Part shown: in pieces, positions 20,946 to 38,260 of the stretch | Position numbering within the stretch: the stretch's first letter is position 1 | How the letters are laid out: each line of letters starts with the position of its first letter | Source: Candolleomyces eurysporus | Taxonomy: Eukaryota > Basidiomycota > Agaricomycetes > Agaricales > Psathyrellaceae | Assembly: GCA_027579435.1 (NCBI GenBank) | Contig: JANBPK010000885.1 | Span: forward strand, 1,978-62,517 | DNA: 60,540 nucleotides | Direction of reading: 5' to 3' | Program-made: the position numbers and the translations under genes | The notes under the pieces: generated by a model | The model's database searches: none | What the model was told of the DNA's origin: nothing | Seen by the model: only the letters and a program-made list of their open reading frames with translations

Positions 20946-23900
20946 ATGGCAAGTTTTACTCCTTCAAGAACATTTGAAATTCAGCTAACGTTGGCTTCAG
21001 GCGCCGTCCAAGAAAGCTGGCAAGAAGGTGACCCCAGCGGCGAAGAAGGGGGCTGGCAATAACAAAGTTGCAAAAGTCAGTCTTTAGTCTACCAGGGAAG
21101 GCATGAGTTTGGTACGATAACCTTCACATAGGCCGATTGGAAAGAGGGTTTCAAGAAGAAACAAGTTGGAGTTTCTGACATGACGCTATTGACGACAATC
21201 AGCAATGAGAGTGTCAACGAGAACTTGCAGAAACGATGGACCAACCAGGAGATTTACACATACATTGGCTCAGTTCTGATATCCGTGAATCCGTTCAGAG
21301 GTAAGTANCCCCCGCAGGTTGATAGATTCAAGCCCGTGACCCTCCCCTCCTTGTTCGTAGATCTGGGTATCTACACCGATGAGGTCCTGCAGAGATACCG
21401 GGGCAAGAATCGACTAGAAGTCCCTCCTCACGTCTTCAGTATCGCCGAAGGTGCCTATTATAACATGAATGCGTACAAGGAGAATCAATGCGTTATCATC
21501 TCTGGTGAATCGGGTGCTGGGAAGACCGAGGCTGCGAAACGGATTATGCAGTATATCGCCGAGGTTTCTGGGGGTCAGGATAGCGGCATTCAGGAGATTA
21601 AGGATATGGTTCTGGCAACCAATCCCTTGCTTGAAAGTTTCGGTTGTGCAAAAACCCTTCGCAACAACAACTCGAGTCGACATGTACGTATAGAACTTCT
21701 CTTGGATACGCGTGGATTGCCGATGCTGATGCATATATTTCCAACAGGGAAAATACCTAGAAATTATGTTCAATGACCGGGGAGAACCTGTCGGGGCCCA
21801 GATCACCAATTACCTTCTCGAGAAAGGACGTGTGGTCGGACAAATCGAGAATGAGCGAAATTTCCACATCTTCTACCAATTTACGAAAGCAGCCAGCGAT
21901 GAGCAACGCGGTACGTGAATCTTGACTTTATACCCCCAGACCCAGGAACTCAACTATTCTCAGAGGCCTTTGGTCTCCAAGGACCTGAGGCATACGCCTA
22001 TACCAGCATGAGCAACTGTCTGGACGTCTCAGACATCGATGATACGAAGGACTTCCAAGGCACCATCGTAAGCGACTATTCAATCGTAAACTGTCTCCGA
22101 GTTAACCCTGTCTAGAACGCGATGAATGTGATTGGTCTGACTGCTCAGGAACAACACGAAATCTTCAAGATGCTAGCTATCATCCTTTGGCTCGGAAACG
22201 TTCAATTCGAAGATAACGATAGCAATGGCTCGGATATTTCTGATTCCGGCGTCACTGATTTCGTGGCCTACCTGATGGAGGTTGACTCGGCGCTCGTTCA
22301 GAAAGTGCTCACCTCTCGTACGATGGAGACCGGTAGTAAAAGAGGGTCGGTCTATGATGTCCCTCTCAACCCCGCCCAGGCCAATTCTGGAAGGGATGCG
22401 CTTTCTAAAGCAATCTACAACAATCTATTCGAGTGGATCGTTTCAAGGGTCAACGTGTCTATGAAAACCCGTTCAGCCTACGCTCATGTCGTCGGAATTT
22501 TGGTAAATTTCAAGTTCTAAGAGTCGCGTTGAGAGAGCTCACCAGATGTTCTAGGATATTTTCGGGTTTGAAATCTTCGAAGACAACTCGTTTGAACAGC
22601 TATGCATCAATTATGTCAACGAAAAGCTGCAGCAGATCTTCATTGAGTTGACTCTCAAGACTGAGCAGGAAGAATACGTTCGAGAACAAATCAAGTGGAC
22701 GCCCATCAAGTTCTTCAACAACAAGATTGTCTGTGACTTGATTGAAGNAAAAACGACCTCCTGGCATCTTCGCAGCGCTGAATGACGCATGTGCGACCGC
22801 TCATGCTGACCCCACTGCAGCAGACAACAGTTTCATCCAGCGAACTGCGGCTCTGTCATCTCACCTCCATTTCGAAGCTCGTGGGGCACAGTTCTTGGTT
22901 AAACATTATGCTGGTGATGTGATGTACAACGTCGCGGGGATGACCGATAAAAACAAGGACTCTCTCATCAAGGATACCTTGGACCTCATTGGATCCAGCG
23001 GAAACTCTTTCCTGCAGTCTCTCTTCCCCGATAGGCCTGATCCCAACAGCAAGAAGCGGCCTCCAACAGCGAGTGACAGAATCAAGGTGAGCCTATAGCA
23101 CGACATGTTTGGACACTACTAACGTAGCCACCAGCAATCGGCAGCCGCTCTGGTCGATAAACTCATGAAAGCTAAGCCATGGTATATCAGAACCATCAAG
23201 CCTAATCAAAACCGTAGCTCCTCGGAATACGACACGAAAGCCATCTTACATCAAATCAAATACCTTGGTTTGCAAGAGAATATTCGGGTTCGCCGAGCAG
23301 GATTTGCCTACCGTAACACGTTCGAAAAGATCGTTGAACGATTCTATCTGTTGTCGCCCCACACGTCTTACGCTGGCGAATATACTTGGACAGGAGACGC
23401 GAAGTCCGGTTGCGAGCAGATCCTTAAGGACACTGGTATCGCGAAGGAGGAGTGGCAAATGGGTGTGACGAAAGCATTCATCAAGAACCCGGAAACTGTG
23501 AGTACTCTGTCCCTTTCTCGTTCCGGTTGTTCACTCACAGGTTTGCTAGCTCTTCGCACTGGAAACCATGCGGGACCGTTATTGGCATAATATGGCCGCT
23601 CGAATTCAAAGAGCGTTCCGGAATTACATGCGCTATAAGCATGAATGTGCTCGACGTATACAGCGGTTCTGGAAGAACAACAAGGAAGGCCTGGCGTATG
23701 CACAAATCAGGGATTATGGCCACCAATTGCTTGCCGGTCGAAAGGAAAGGCGAAGATTCAGTCTTCTCAGTTACCGACGTTTCATCGGCGATTACTTGGA
23801 TATCAACGGCAAAAGTGCATTGGGCTCGGAGCTCGCGTCGGCTTGTGGTCTTGGTCGTGAGTGAACATGAGTCTCCCCGAGTTTATTGAATCTAAGCCTC

Positions 23901-25535
23901 TGTAGGCGACGAATCTGCCGCTTTTAGTGCAANGGGGGCAGCTCCTCGTCTCGAAGACCGGCCGATCTAGCAAACCAAGTCCACGATATATTATTTTGGT
24001 GCGTATACCAGAAGTATATCCCTCGAAATCGCTCATAAAAGTGTTGTCAGACCGGCAAAGCCGTCTATATCGTGGTCGCAACTGCACAGCAAGGGCAGAC
24101 AGTGCTCACTGTCGATCGCAAGGTACCTCTGGTTACCATCAAGTCTTTGGCAATGTCTACTCTTCGTGATGACTGGTTTGTACGTCGCAATTCAAACGCC
24201 TCAGCACAAGCATAATCTGACGCACTCACCAGATCTTGAATCTTGGTCCGACACCGGAAGGAGATCCTGTTCTCAGCTGCTACTTCAAGACTGAGTTTAC
24301 TACACACCTGATGCAATTAACCCAGTCTCAAGTCAACCTAACCATCGCACCTGTGTACGTTCGGTGGTTCTTTCCAAGTCGCCTTCGCTCACTTTTACCA
24401 GATTGGAGTACACGAAGAAGAAGGACAAGAAAGCACAGATTCAGTTCATCAAAGACGAGACCGTAGCCAAGGACGATACCTACAAGAGCCATACTGTACA
24501 TGTCGCTTCAGGAGAGCCTCCTGGGAGCCTTTCGCGGCCACCTGCCAAACGCAAGGCTGGCGTCGTTCGACCTATCACTCAAGGCAAATTGTTGCGGGCA
24601 GGCGGTCCTTCCGTAAGTTGTGTCTGTCATATAGCTGCAGGAGACTGAAACGTCCGCAGAAACCGACAAATTCCCGGCCAAAGCCCAAGCCACAACCACT
24701 TCCTGGACAGTCTAAACCCCCTGTCCTCTCTAACCCGATAACCTCACCAGCGGCTTCCGTCCCCAAACCCAAGCCTGCAGCTGTGCCAAAACCTTCGACA
24801 ACGACTTCGTCCCGCCCAATCCCACCACCTGTTGCTCGACCCCAACCTCCACCTCCACCTCCACCACCTCAACCTTCGAAGCCAATGTACCGTGCCAAAT
24901 ATGACTTCCAGGGTCAAGAGGGCGAAATGTCCTTGAAGAAGGGAGAGGAAGTGGAGTTGATTGAAGAAGGTGAAGATGGATGGTGGCTTGTCGGGAAACC
25001 CGGGGCGTCAAACGCTTGGGCGCCATACAACTATCTCGAGCCCGTTCCTGCCGCCGCTGCACCGCCTCCACCTCCTCCTGCCAGACCGCGACCCACGTCC
25101 AACGTTCCCAAGGTCACTCCTACCTCAGTAGCGGCAGATGCTTCGGCCAGACCAATCGCTGTGTTCCCTGGAATGGGGGGTGGAAATGGCTCAGCGACTC
25201 CTTGGAAGAAGCCCGCTGCGTCCTCTGAGAATACCACTCCCGCAGCGTCGAGGCCTTCAAGCTCTGCGGCCAAGGTTCCGCCTCCCATCGCTGCGAAGCC
25301 GAAGCCCGTCATACCTCCTAAACCTGGCGCTAAGCCTGCGGTTCCGACCGCACCACGACCCAGCCAGAATGCGGGTGGCGGGGGCGCTGCTCGACCTGGA
25401 GGTGGACCTGGCCAGATGGATCTTGCTGCTGCAGTAAGTTATTCATTAGTTTCCTCTTTCTTCATTTACTCATTTTTATTTTTTCCAAAGCTTGCGAAAC
25501 GTGCTCAACTAATGCGAGGCGACGATGATGATTAG
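20946..25535 (+). CDS. Class I myosin (Myo3/Myo5/MyoA type)
   Basis: Actin-based motor for endocytosis and polarised growth. First exon is the ATG alone (20946-20948), joined across a GC-AG intron to APSKKAGKK; then 21001-21075, 21132-21300, 21361-21683 and others. The motor has the P-loop GESGAGKT, switch [10 protein letters not shown], the actin-binding [11 protein letters not shown] region, and [11 protein letters not shown] holding the TEDS-rule serine, a PAK-type phosphorylation site in fungal homologues. An IQ-like neck ([13 protein letters not shown]) and TH1 lipid-binding domain follow, then a proline-rich segment, an SH3 domain ([14 protein letters not shown]...YNYLEPV), another Pro/Ala-rich part and the acidic end RGDDDD. 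Frame breaks at 22748 and 23933 each coincide with an N in a homopolymer and vanish if it is dropped. The last intron (25434-25490) is 57 nt and open in frame. Confidence 0.95.
20949..21000 (+). other. GC-AG intron after the myosin start codon
   Basis: The myosin N-terminus [10 protein letters not shown], conserved in fungal class I myosins, is only obtained if ATG (20946-20948) is spliced directly to GCGCCGTCC at 21001. The intron then begins GCAAGT rather than GT and ends TTCAG. No GT donor in the vicinity gives the right frame. GCAAGT is the known optimal context for the rare GC donors. Confidence 0.85.
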
Positions 25536-25764
25536 ATCTAGTATGATGGTTCCAAGTACTACTTCGATACCATAGCTTTAATAGGATTGATACATATGGA
25601 GACTTGGATGCGTACATAGACTGGATTAAACGCATGGCTAATGCTATCAAAGTCGGGATGTCCGATATTAATCCCAGGAATAATAATGCAGTGGGTATCA
25701 TAAGTCTAGAGTGCGAAGGAGCATATCTAATAGCTGTGGCTTGGAGAGTGAGCCTAGAAACGTT

Positions 25765-27678
25765 TTATGCCTCGCTTATGCGAATGGGAGGCCCGGAAGA
25801 TCTTGGAAAGTTGAGTTGGCTGAGGAATGAGATAATCCCGCCACTTTCGGGGCCCTCCTCCTCGTCATCGTCGCCATTAACCGAAGACGCTACTGAGATA
25901 TCCGTCTGCGAGATATCCGCATCGGATTCCAACTCCGAATAACTGTCATTATTCGACCGGTGCCATGACTGAACCTCCTCTGCAGTAAGGACTTTCGCAC
26001 CACCCTTCCCACCTTCCTGGAAGTCCTCGACCTTGGTTTCTAGTGCTTTCTTGCCAGAGGATATGAGGTTTTCGATCATGAGTTTAACCCGTTTGTAGGT
26101 CTCATCCCCGTCTCCCTCTGCAGCGTTCTCGACTTCCGAGTCTTCCTCTTCATCCTCTTCTTCCTCTTCTTCGGGGCCCACGGATGACTTGTAGGCTCGA
26201 TACGCGCCAGGTGGTAGAATCAGCCGGGACTCTCTGAGCTTCCGACGGAGTTCGCGAATCTCTTTCATTTGTCTGTTCTTCGTGGCTTCGAGGGTGGCAT
26301 TAATGCTGAGCAGGGAGCGGTTGGTGATTTCGAGATCAGCAATCTGGTGTAACTGTTGTTAATAAGGTAAGACTACATCGACTCCGAGTAAATATACCTT
26401 TCTGTTGGACTTGGCCGCTGCCTTGACTTTAAGCTCACTGTGGTCAGAGTCCCGGCCTGAACTAAGTGGCTCTTCTGGAGAATCATCATTATTGAAATCT
26501 GGTACCGGCTTGGGTACTTCCGTCGCGGAACTTTCTCGCTTCTTGTCCTGTCGTCCAACGCTGAGGGGGGAACTTTCCACATGGGACGTGGAGGATTGTG
26601 AGACCGACGACCTTGAGGAAAAAGATAATGCCGAGATAGGCGGAGAAAGAGGTGGTGGTGGTATTGCTGATATATCGACCTTGGCAATACTGTTGACTCT
26701 CGCTCTGGGTGCTGTTTGGGAACCATTCAGTAAAGCAAGCCCTTGGTAGACATGGTGACCAGATATTGGTGATGGGTTAGGTCTGTTTGGGTTAAACCTA
26801 TGAGGATTAGCGGCTGATGTTGCAGTAGTAATGGGGTAGAATTGTGGCGAGGTGTTCTCGCGAACAGTGTTGGCCATCTGAGAAACGTTTGAGGATGTTG
26901 ATGGAGAACGGACTCGGGCTTGAGTTGGTCCAAGTCGTGGCGAAGGATGGAGGGAAGAAGGGGAAGGATTTTCGCTCGCGCTCCTGGAGATGTTGGACAC
27001 CTTTGAGCGTATACGAAGTGCAGGCGGGGAAGGATTCTTCTCCAGGGCTGGGAAGCAACTGTCAGGTGGAATCGGCGAGCAACGACGACGTTGCTACGTA
27101 CCTGAAGTCTGGAGAGAAGAGAAGGACATTGCGTGATGAAGAGAAGCACCTCCATCCCGTACTCGAGCACTAGGGTTCTTCCCTACTTCGGACTGAGCAT
27201 GGGTTCTCCGTACATCAGGAGTTCCCGGTGCAGATACAGGCGTCTGGGGCCGCCCGATGGCCTTGTTCGTTACACCCGAGGTCACAATTCGAGGCTGGAA
27301 TGTGGGCGAAAGATTCCCATTCTGAGCTCTGGTAAATTTCGCTGGCGAGGCTGGCCTTGGTGTGACTGGGGAAGTGTTGGTGAACACGGGGCATGGACCA
27401 CGAAAACGACACTAACCCGACACCACGCTCGGTGACTTTCGGACGGTGGCAGAACTGTTTACCTTCGCCTTGGGTCGAAAGGTGGTCGTCGAGCCTGACG
27501 ACTCGGAAAGCTTGATTGGTGATGGTGGTCGTGGAGAGTTGGTTCGTGAAGGGGGTCTTGAAGACGTGGAAGAGGCATTATTATACGTAACCTTGACCGT
27601 AACCTAGCACCGTGGTTCAGCACGACGGCGACGGTGAAGAGGATATGGGGCAACCTTTCGCCTTTCTGTGGCCTCCAT
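25765..27678 (-). CDS. Ser/Pro-rich coiled-coil protein of unknown function
   Basis: Spliced gene read leftwards from ATG 27678: a short exon MEATERRK joined to VTVKVTYNNASS, then a Ser/Pro/Thr-rich exon (SRPPSRTNSPRPPSPIKL), an exon around 27387-27105 (TSPVTPRPASPAKF), a long exon ending SNRK at about 26400, and a last exon starting IADLEITNRSLLS. The N-terminal two thirds look disordered with many SP/TP sites. The C-terminal part has a predicted coiled coil (ATKNRQMKEIRELRRKL) followed by an acidic EEEEEEDEEEDSE run and ends RISEA. The layout resembles microtubule- or scaffold-associated adaptors, but I assign no function. Its 3' end converges on the myosin gene with about 230 bp between. 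Confidence 0.75.
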
Positions 27679-27783
27679 GGTAGGCCTAGCAAATGAGCGT
27701 GGTGGGAGAAGACATAAACAGTTGTCGGTCAATGCCGCGCGCCTACAAATCATTGTATTTGATTCCATCCTACTACATATCGA

Positions 27784-28643
27784 CTACAAGCCCCGTTTCT
27801 TCAATACGTCTTCCACCACCTTTTCAATCAGACCCCGAAGCCCATTGCTGTCGTCTCCCCCGCCGAGCGCAGCGACAACGCTCTTCTGAATATATTTTCC
27901 AACCATCTCTACCTCAACGTTCACTTTGGCTCCGATCGGCTTCTTGCTCAGGGTAATCTTCTCCTGCGTGTGTTTAATGAGCATGAGGCTGAACGTGCGT
28001 TCCGCATCGTTGACCCCGGTGATCGTCAAGGAGGCACCGTCGACAGCGATGTATCCCTTAGTGATGACGAATGGCAGCAGCGACGGCCGTTCAGGTGTCG
28101 GTTCAGGCAATTGGAAGGTTAACCGGAGTGAGTCGCCGTCAGGGATACGTTCGACGATCGTTGCAGTTCCATCGACGTGGGCCTTCGGAGGATGTTACTG
28201 TTGCTCAACGACTGTCCATAAACTACATACCTGAACGAAATGACCTCCAAACCTGCCGTGGCCTCCCATGGCCCTCTCCAGGTTCACGCCATCTCCGACT
28301 TTCAGTTCCCCTAAGCGCAGATCAATAAGAGAACCACGCTTGATAGAGCCAAAACGCACCCAGGTCTGTCCTATCGAGTGTTTCATTGGCAAGCCAAACC
28401 GTGAACCATCCGCCCTGTTCATCCTTGGAGAACTCGACCACAGTCAAGCAAGCACCATTGACCGCGATCGAGTCACCAATATTGCAGTCCCCGAGAATCG
28501 GGGCAGAGTCAGCGATCCTCAGGGTGCATCCCGCTGCATCGGTCACTATCGAGGAGACTTTTCCAACGTGTTCAATCTGCGCTGAACCCTCAAGAACGCG
28601 ACAGACCAATGGATAAATAGAGACCCACCAGTCCCGTAAACAT
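27784..28643 (-). CDS. RIB5: Riboflavin synthase
   Basis: Alpha-type riboflavin synthase, which dismutates two 6,7-dimethyl-8-ribityllumazine molecules into riboflavin and a pyrimidine; the last step of vitamin B2 synthesis. A 15-nt first exon (28643-28629) encodes the invariant start MFTGL, followed by IEHVGKV. Two lumazine-binding barrel halves are visible: DSIAVNGACLTVVEF...NLERAM in the first and YIAVDGASLTITGV...KVNVEVEMVGKYI in the second. Introns remove GTGCGTTTTGG... within DLG|ELKVGDG and another after GGHFVQ. The start codon overlaps that of a gene on the opposite strand, so the promoter must lie inside that neighbour. Confidence 0.95.
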
Positions 28644-29009
28644 GGTAGACTCGGAAAGAAAGCTGGTACCCCGGTTACTCCGGCCCGAGTATCAGGTTAT
28701 CCTCAAATAGCCGAACATTGCGCTCCTCGCGCTTAGCACCATCCAGGAAGACACGTACCACGATGACCAACCCTTCAAAATACAACAAGGAGAACCTCCC
28801 ACCTCTTCAAAACAGGAATATGCTGCAGTCATGGCTGGGTAAGCTTCTCTTCTCAGTAATATCTCACCAAAATTCACTCATGCTTTCCAGCACTGCCTGC
28901 CAGAACAAGGACAAAAATTTCGCTATCTCTCTTTGTTGTGGGGGCAGCAGGTATCGCTATCTCGGACTATCTAGAAAAGAGTATCCCTGCTACGCCCTCG
29001 AATACATGA
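28642..29009 (+). CDS. Small single-pass membrane protein, 84 aa
   Basis: Three exons, 28642-28688, 28737-28838 and 28904-29009, give exactly 85 codons. The product starts MVDSERKLVPRLLRPD, continues with an acidic/polar part (EDTYHDDQPF), and then a basic GTRTKI leading into one hydrophobic helix (SLSLFVVGAAGIAISDYL), ending EKSIPATPSNT. No single open frame shows it because each exon is short. I do not recognise the family; size and shape recall small mitochondrial inner-membrane or ER proteins. The start codon is on the same CATG as riboflavin synthase on the other strand, leaving no separate leader space, so the true start could differ. Confidence 0.6.
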
Positions 29010-29052
29010 ACTCTGATGGTGTCGCCCGCGTCCGAGTTCTTCTCAGCCATAT

Positions 29053-29898
29053 TTATCTTGTGCTTGGTTTCCTTCCAAGAGCCTGCTCTGCATGGTGCCC
29101 ATAATCCACTGTGGAGGGACCTGTTGTCCATGAGCACTCTGTCTCCAATACGAAACAAAAAACAACGTACTCTCGGTCAAACTGTGAGCCTTGCCCATCG
29201 AGTCCATTGACGCCATAGTGGGATACCTATGCCCATCCTCGTTCGCCAACTTGAACTCCCAGGTCCTTCGATTCCAATCCGGCACCAAATGCGGCTCGCC
29301 TCTTTCATTCTTTCGGCCTTTCCGACACCCTCCACATCCGATAATATCCTTCATGAACGCAGTCCAGGTGTCGAAGAAAGTCACCGCGATGATGATAATG
29401 GCCACAAATGTCACACAAATGATGCTTATTCCAATCACTTTCCATTGTGCCAACTCGCCTGGGGGTGTAGAGGAAATATCGTTGTTTGTCGCAGAAACGC
29501 TCGTGATAGATNGGGGTGGGCCGGGCACTCGCGGTACCCGTACTCGCATCCGCGTTTTGGCCATGGCCCGCTTTTGTGTTTTCGGTATGCTGGGGAAGGA
29601 GGGCTGAAGCAGCCGCCGTCAGGGCGTGCAGGTTTGTAGCAGAGCTGGCGACTGTTTCGCCTGCGATGTTCGTGGTGGTCGTATGTCGATGGTGCGCCGT
29701 CATCATCGTTGCTTCTGTCTGCATTAATATTGCCGTGTCGAAACTTCCCGCCAGAGAAGGGGCATTATTACCAGCCGGTATCACTGTAGCTGAGGTTGCC
29801 TGCCCTTCAAGCAGCTCTATAAGGCCCCGTTTCTCGTCCCATGCGATTGGCGTGCTCAGGACACCTGTGGCGAGCATTAAGAATCGATGGACACGCAT
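29053..29898 (-). CDS. Type I membrane protein of unknown function, 270 aa
   Basis: Two exons, 29898-29171 and 29138-29053. An N-terminal signal peptide (MRVHRFLMLATGVLSTPIA) is followed by about 120 residues rich in Ala, Thr and His, then one transmembrane helix (VIGISIICVTFVAIIIIAV) and a short cytoplasmic tail containing a CGGCRKGRK cluster that could be palmitoylated. An N at 29512 beside a C-run on this strand breaks the frame; without it the reading goes PTPSITSVS and the gene is exactly 271 codons. The look is that of fungal cell-surface sensor-like proteins, but no conserved domain is recognised. It ends 43 bp from the stop of the small membrane protein gene. Confidence 0.72.
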
Positions 29899-30101
29899 TG
29901 GCGTTTTCCTTGGCTTCTGCTCCCTGGCGAAGGGTATGAATGGGTGTCACGAATATTGGCGGTGAGATGAAAGTGGAAGAGTTTGTGCGCGTGTCATCGC
30001 GGCGGGCATACGTAGTGTGATGTTAGCATCGCGATCGAACTCTTCTATTCATAGCCTAGTACTTGAGATACAGGAACTGAAATATGAAACCTACAAACCC
30101 A

Positions 30102-35909
<5,808 letters not shown>

Positions 35910-36361
35910 GGGATTTCATGGACATTCGGTACAATGGGTAGTTACTAGAACCTTCTGAGAGCCTTATCGCTGGTTCCGCGGAAAGACCTGCGTCCAAAAA
36001 GTAAAGATTGTTAGCCTCCCATAGATAAGACGATCGAGGATTCAGCGTATAAACAGTAGTGAGATCATGAAGATCATATAATAGGGAACATTTATACAAT
36101 TCATCTCTGTGCCACAGGCATAGACGAGGAAACGAGATATTCACCTTTGAGATGGCCATGGTGGTAAGAATGAAAAGAAGGACAGGTCTCGTACCTTTCA
36201 GGCCAAGCCAGGGGGACCTGGATGCGAATTGTCACGCGCCCCCACAACGACGTCACAGTCATTGATGCCTAATCAGGGTGACTTTGTGTCCATCGACTCT
36301 CCGCACGACCACCACCACCAACTCCCTTTGACACTCATCTCACAGCACTTCTGACGATACA
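35910..36361. promoter_or_regulatory. Divergent promoter, ABC transporter and RING gene
   Basis: About 450 bp between the two divergent genes. The left half may instead hold a leader exon of the transporter (ATG at 36159, context ACCACCATGG, followed by a GTGAAT donor-like site). A GACGTCAC sequence near 36250, close to the CRE/ATF palindrome, lies in the right half. No TATA box is clear. Confidence 0.4.
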
Positions 36362-38045
36362 ATGCCACCCTCAGAACCTCTTTGGTACTGCCATGAAGTA
36401 CTCGATCTGTTCTATCACTCTCCTGCAGTCTCACTAATTCAATCCGATTTCCCCAGTGCCACGCCGAGATGAGGCCACTCATGGTATGACTCGTGTTTAT
36501 TCACCGACCTACCTGTATTTAATATACTCGACAGACGCCCGATCCAATTTGTGCCTCGTGTCATGGAAGTTTCGTGGAGAAGGTACTCTTTAATATTGCT
36601 CTCATGATGTTCATTGCATCGACGACGCTCTATTAGATGGAGAACCCAAACGATGATCCACGCGAGTTTGGTCATGGAGACGATGGTGGTTTCGATGGAG
36701 AAGCTCCCCCTCCTGGAATTGACACGTTTCTGCGTGAGCACACTTCCTCATGAGGCCTCCGTCCAGCTCTAAATCAGGGGATACAGTTACCTTACAAGCG
36801 CTCATGGATCGAGGAATGACGAGTGGCGCAAGAACCCAGCCGGACGGTTCATCAGCAGTGAGTCTGTTTACCCCCATCTTGACATGGATCTTCGAATGTT
36901 CAATCCTTCGACCCAGCCTTCCCGTATTTCGCTTCAATTCAGTTCCAATGGTGGAACAAGAACCATGAATTTGGGAGGGCCCAATACTCTCGGTGCACAG
37001 CCTCCAAGGCGAAATAGCGGTGAACACATTCCTACCGCGTCCCAGTAAGCATGCTTTTTACATTAAAGACCGATCTGACCTTTGTGTCAGGTTTCTCGGC
37101 CAACCGCCTGGTGGTAATGGCCCAGGTGAACCTAGGATTACCGGACCAATGATGGCTCAATATCTTCTCGCACTACTGGGTAATCGTGACCCTATGTCGG
37201 CCCTCCTTTCAGCAAGCCTTGGCGGTCCTGGGATGCCAGAACCTGGTCGAATGGGAGACTATGTTTTCAACCAAGAAGGTATGAGCGACGGAAAACAAAC
37301 AGCTTTCGCAGCTGAATTCGTCTTTAGCGCTCGATCAAATTATAACCCAAATAATGGAAAACTCGAACGCTCATCGACCTGTTCCTGCGACGGAAGAAAT
37401 CATGGCGAAGCTACCCCGTGAGATTTTGACAGTTGGGTGTATGTATCAGTTTTGGTTTTGGTCGAAGTGGTCACTGACTCCTTCCTAAGCCGCCACACTC
37501 GAGCACGACTGTGCTGTTTGCAAAGAAACGTTCAAACTAGAAACGGAGGACCCCGATGAGCAAATCGTTGTTACCCTTCCTTGCAAACATCCCTTCCATG
37601 AACCTTGCATCATACCTTGGCTGAAATCGAGCGGAACGTGTCCTGTGTGTCGGTACGTATGTAGCTGCCGTGTTTATCGTTCTGTATTTCATGAATCCTC
37701 CGCAGTTATGCTTTGATACCTCAGCCAGGTAACCATGCGACACCAGGAAGTCCGAGTCCGCCACCAGCATCGACGTCATCCAGTAGACCCACGGCATCCT
37801 CACGTCCGGCGTCTCCGCCATTCCCTTCCCCTTCTCGAGAAGCTGGGGGTCACGGTCACAATCATGGATTTATTTCGAGCATTCTGGGTGCATTTTCGGG
37901 ACATGGGTCCCACTCCTCCGGTCGAGGTTCTGCTTCTACTTCACCGAATTCCCCACCCCGTCGGTCCAACACAGATCCTACTTTCCGGCCTCCCCGCCGC
38001 AATAGTGACAACTTGCCAGGCGGCTGGTCTGACGACCTCGATTAG
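36362..38045 (+). CDS. RING-H2 E3 ubiquitin ligase, RNF126/RNF115-like
   Basis: Many small exons. The N-terminal zinc finger is rebuilt by splicing: WYCHE (36362-36397) joined to CHAEMRPLM, then TPDPICASCHGSFVEK, giving the CxxC...CxxC finger seen in RNF115/RNF126. An acidic/Gly region and a low-complexity middle (NLGGPNTLG) follow. The RING-H2 domain at about 37510-37655 reads CAVCKETF...LPCKHPFHEPCIIPWLK...CPVC, the C3H2C3 ligand pattern for two zinc ions. The C-terminus is Ser/Pro-rich with an HGHNHG stretch and ends WSDDLD. In animals these ligases ubiquitinate mislocalised and endosomal proteins; a similar quality-control role is inferred. The exon boundary near 36860 (donor GTGAGT, acceptor before PSRISLQF) was chosen to keep the frame. 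Confidence 0.87.
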
Positions 38046-38260
38046 TTACAGCCTCGCGCCTTGCCTAGTACTCTAATGTTTTGTCTAATGTGTTTCGTTG
38101 TGNTTTTTTTGTCTGGGAGAACGTCTTCTATGATTCATATATGCTTACATGAACAACATGATAGAATCGCGCCGGCTCTAGTGTCACAAACAAGTCTTTT
38201 CTACTTTGCGAGGTATTATTTATGTCGTCTATGTCGACCTCGCTTCTCTAGATTCTAAAT

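Noticed and set aside
27720..27956. Plus-strand open frames opposite riboflavin synthase
   Set aside because: They overlap the C-terminal riboflavin synthase exon and show no protein-like pattern.
28718..29104. 128-aa open frame on the plus strand
   Set aside because: It reads through two introns of the 84-aa membrane protein gene in another frame; the spliced model gives a coherent helix and exact codon count.
36611..37027. 138-aa open frame on the minus strand within the RING gene
   Set aside because: It is a shadow of the opposite strand exons with no family resemblance or splice structure.
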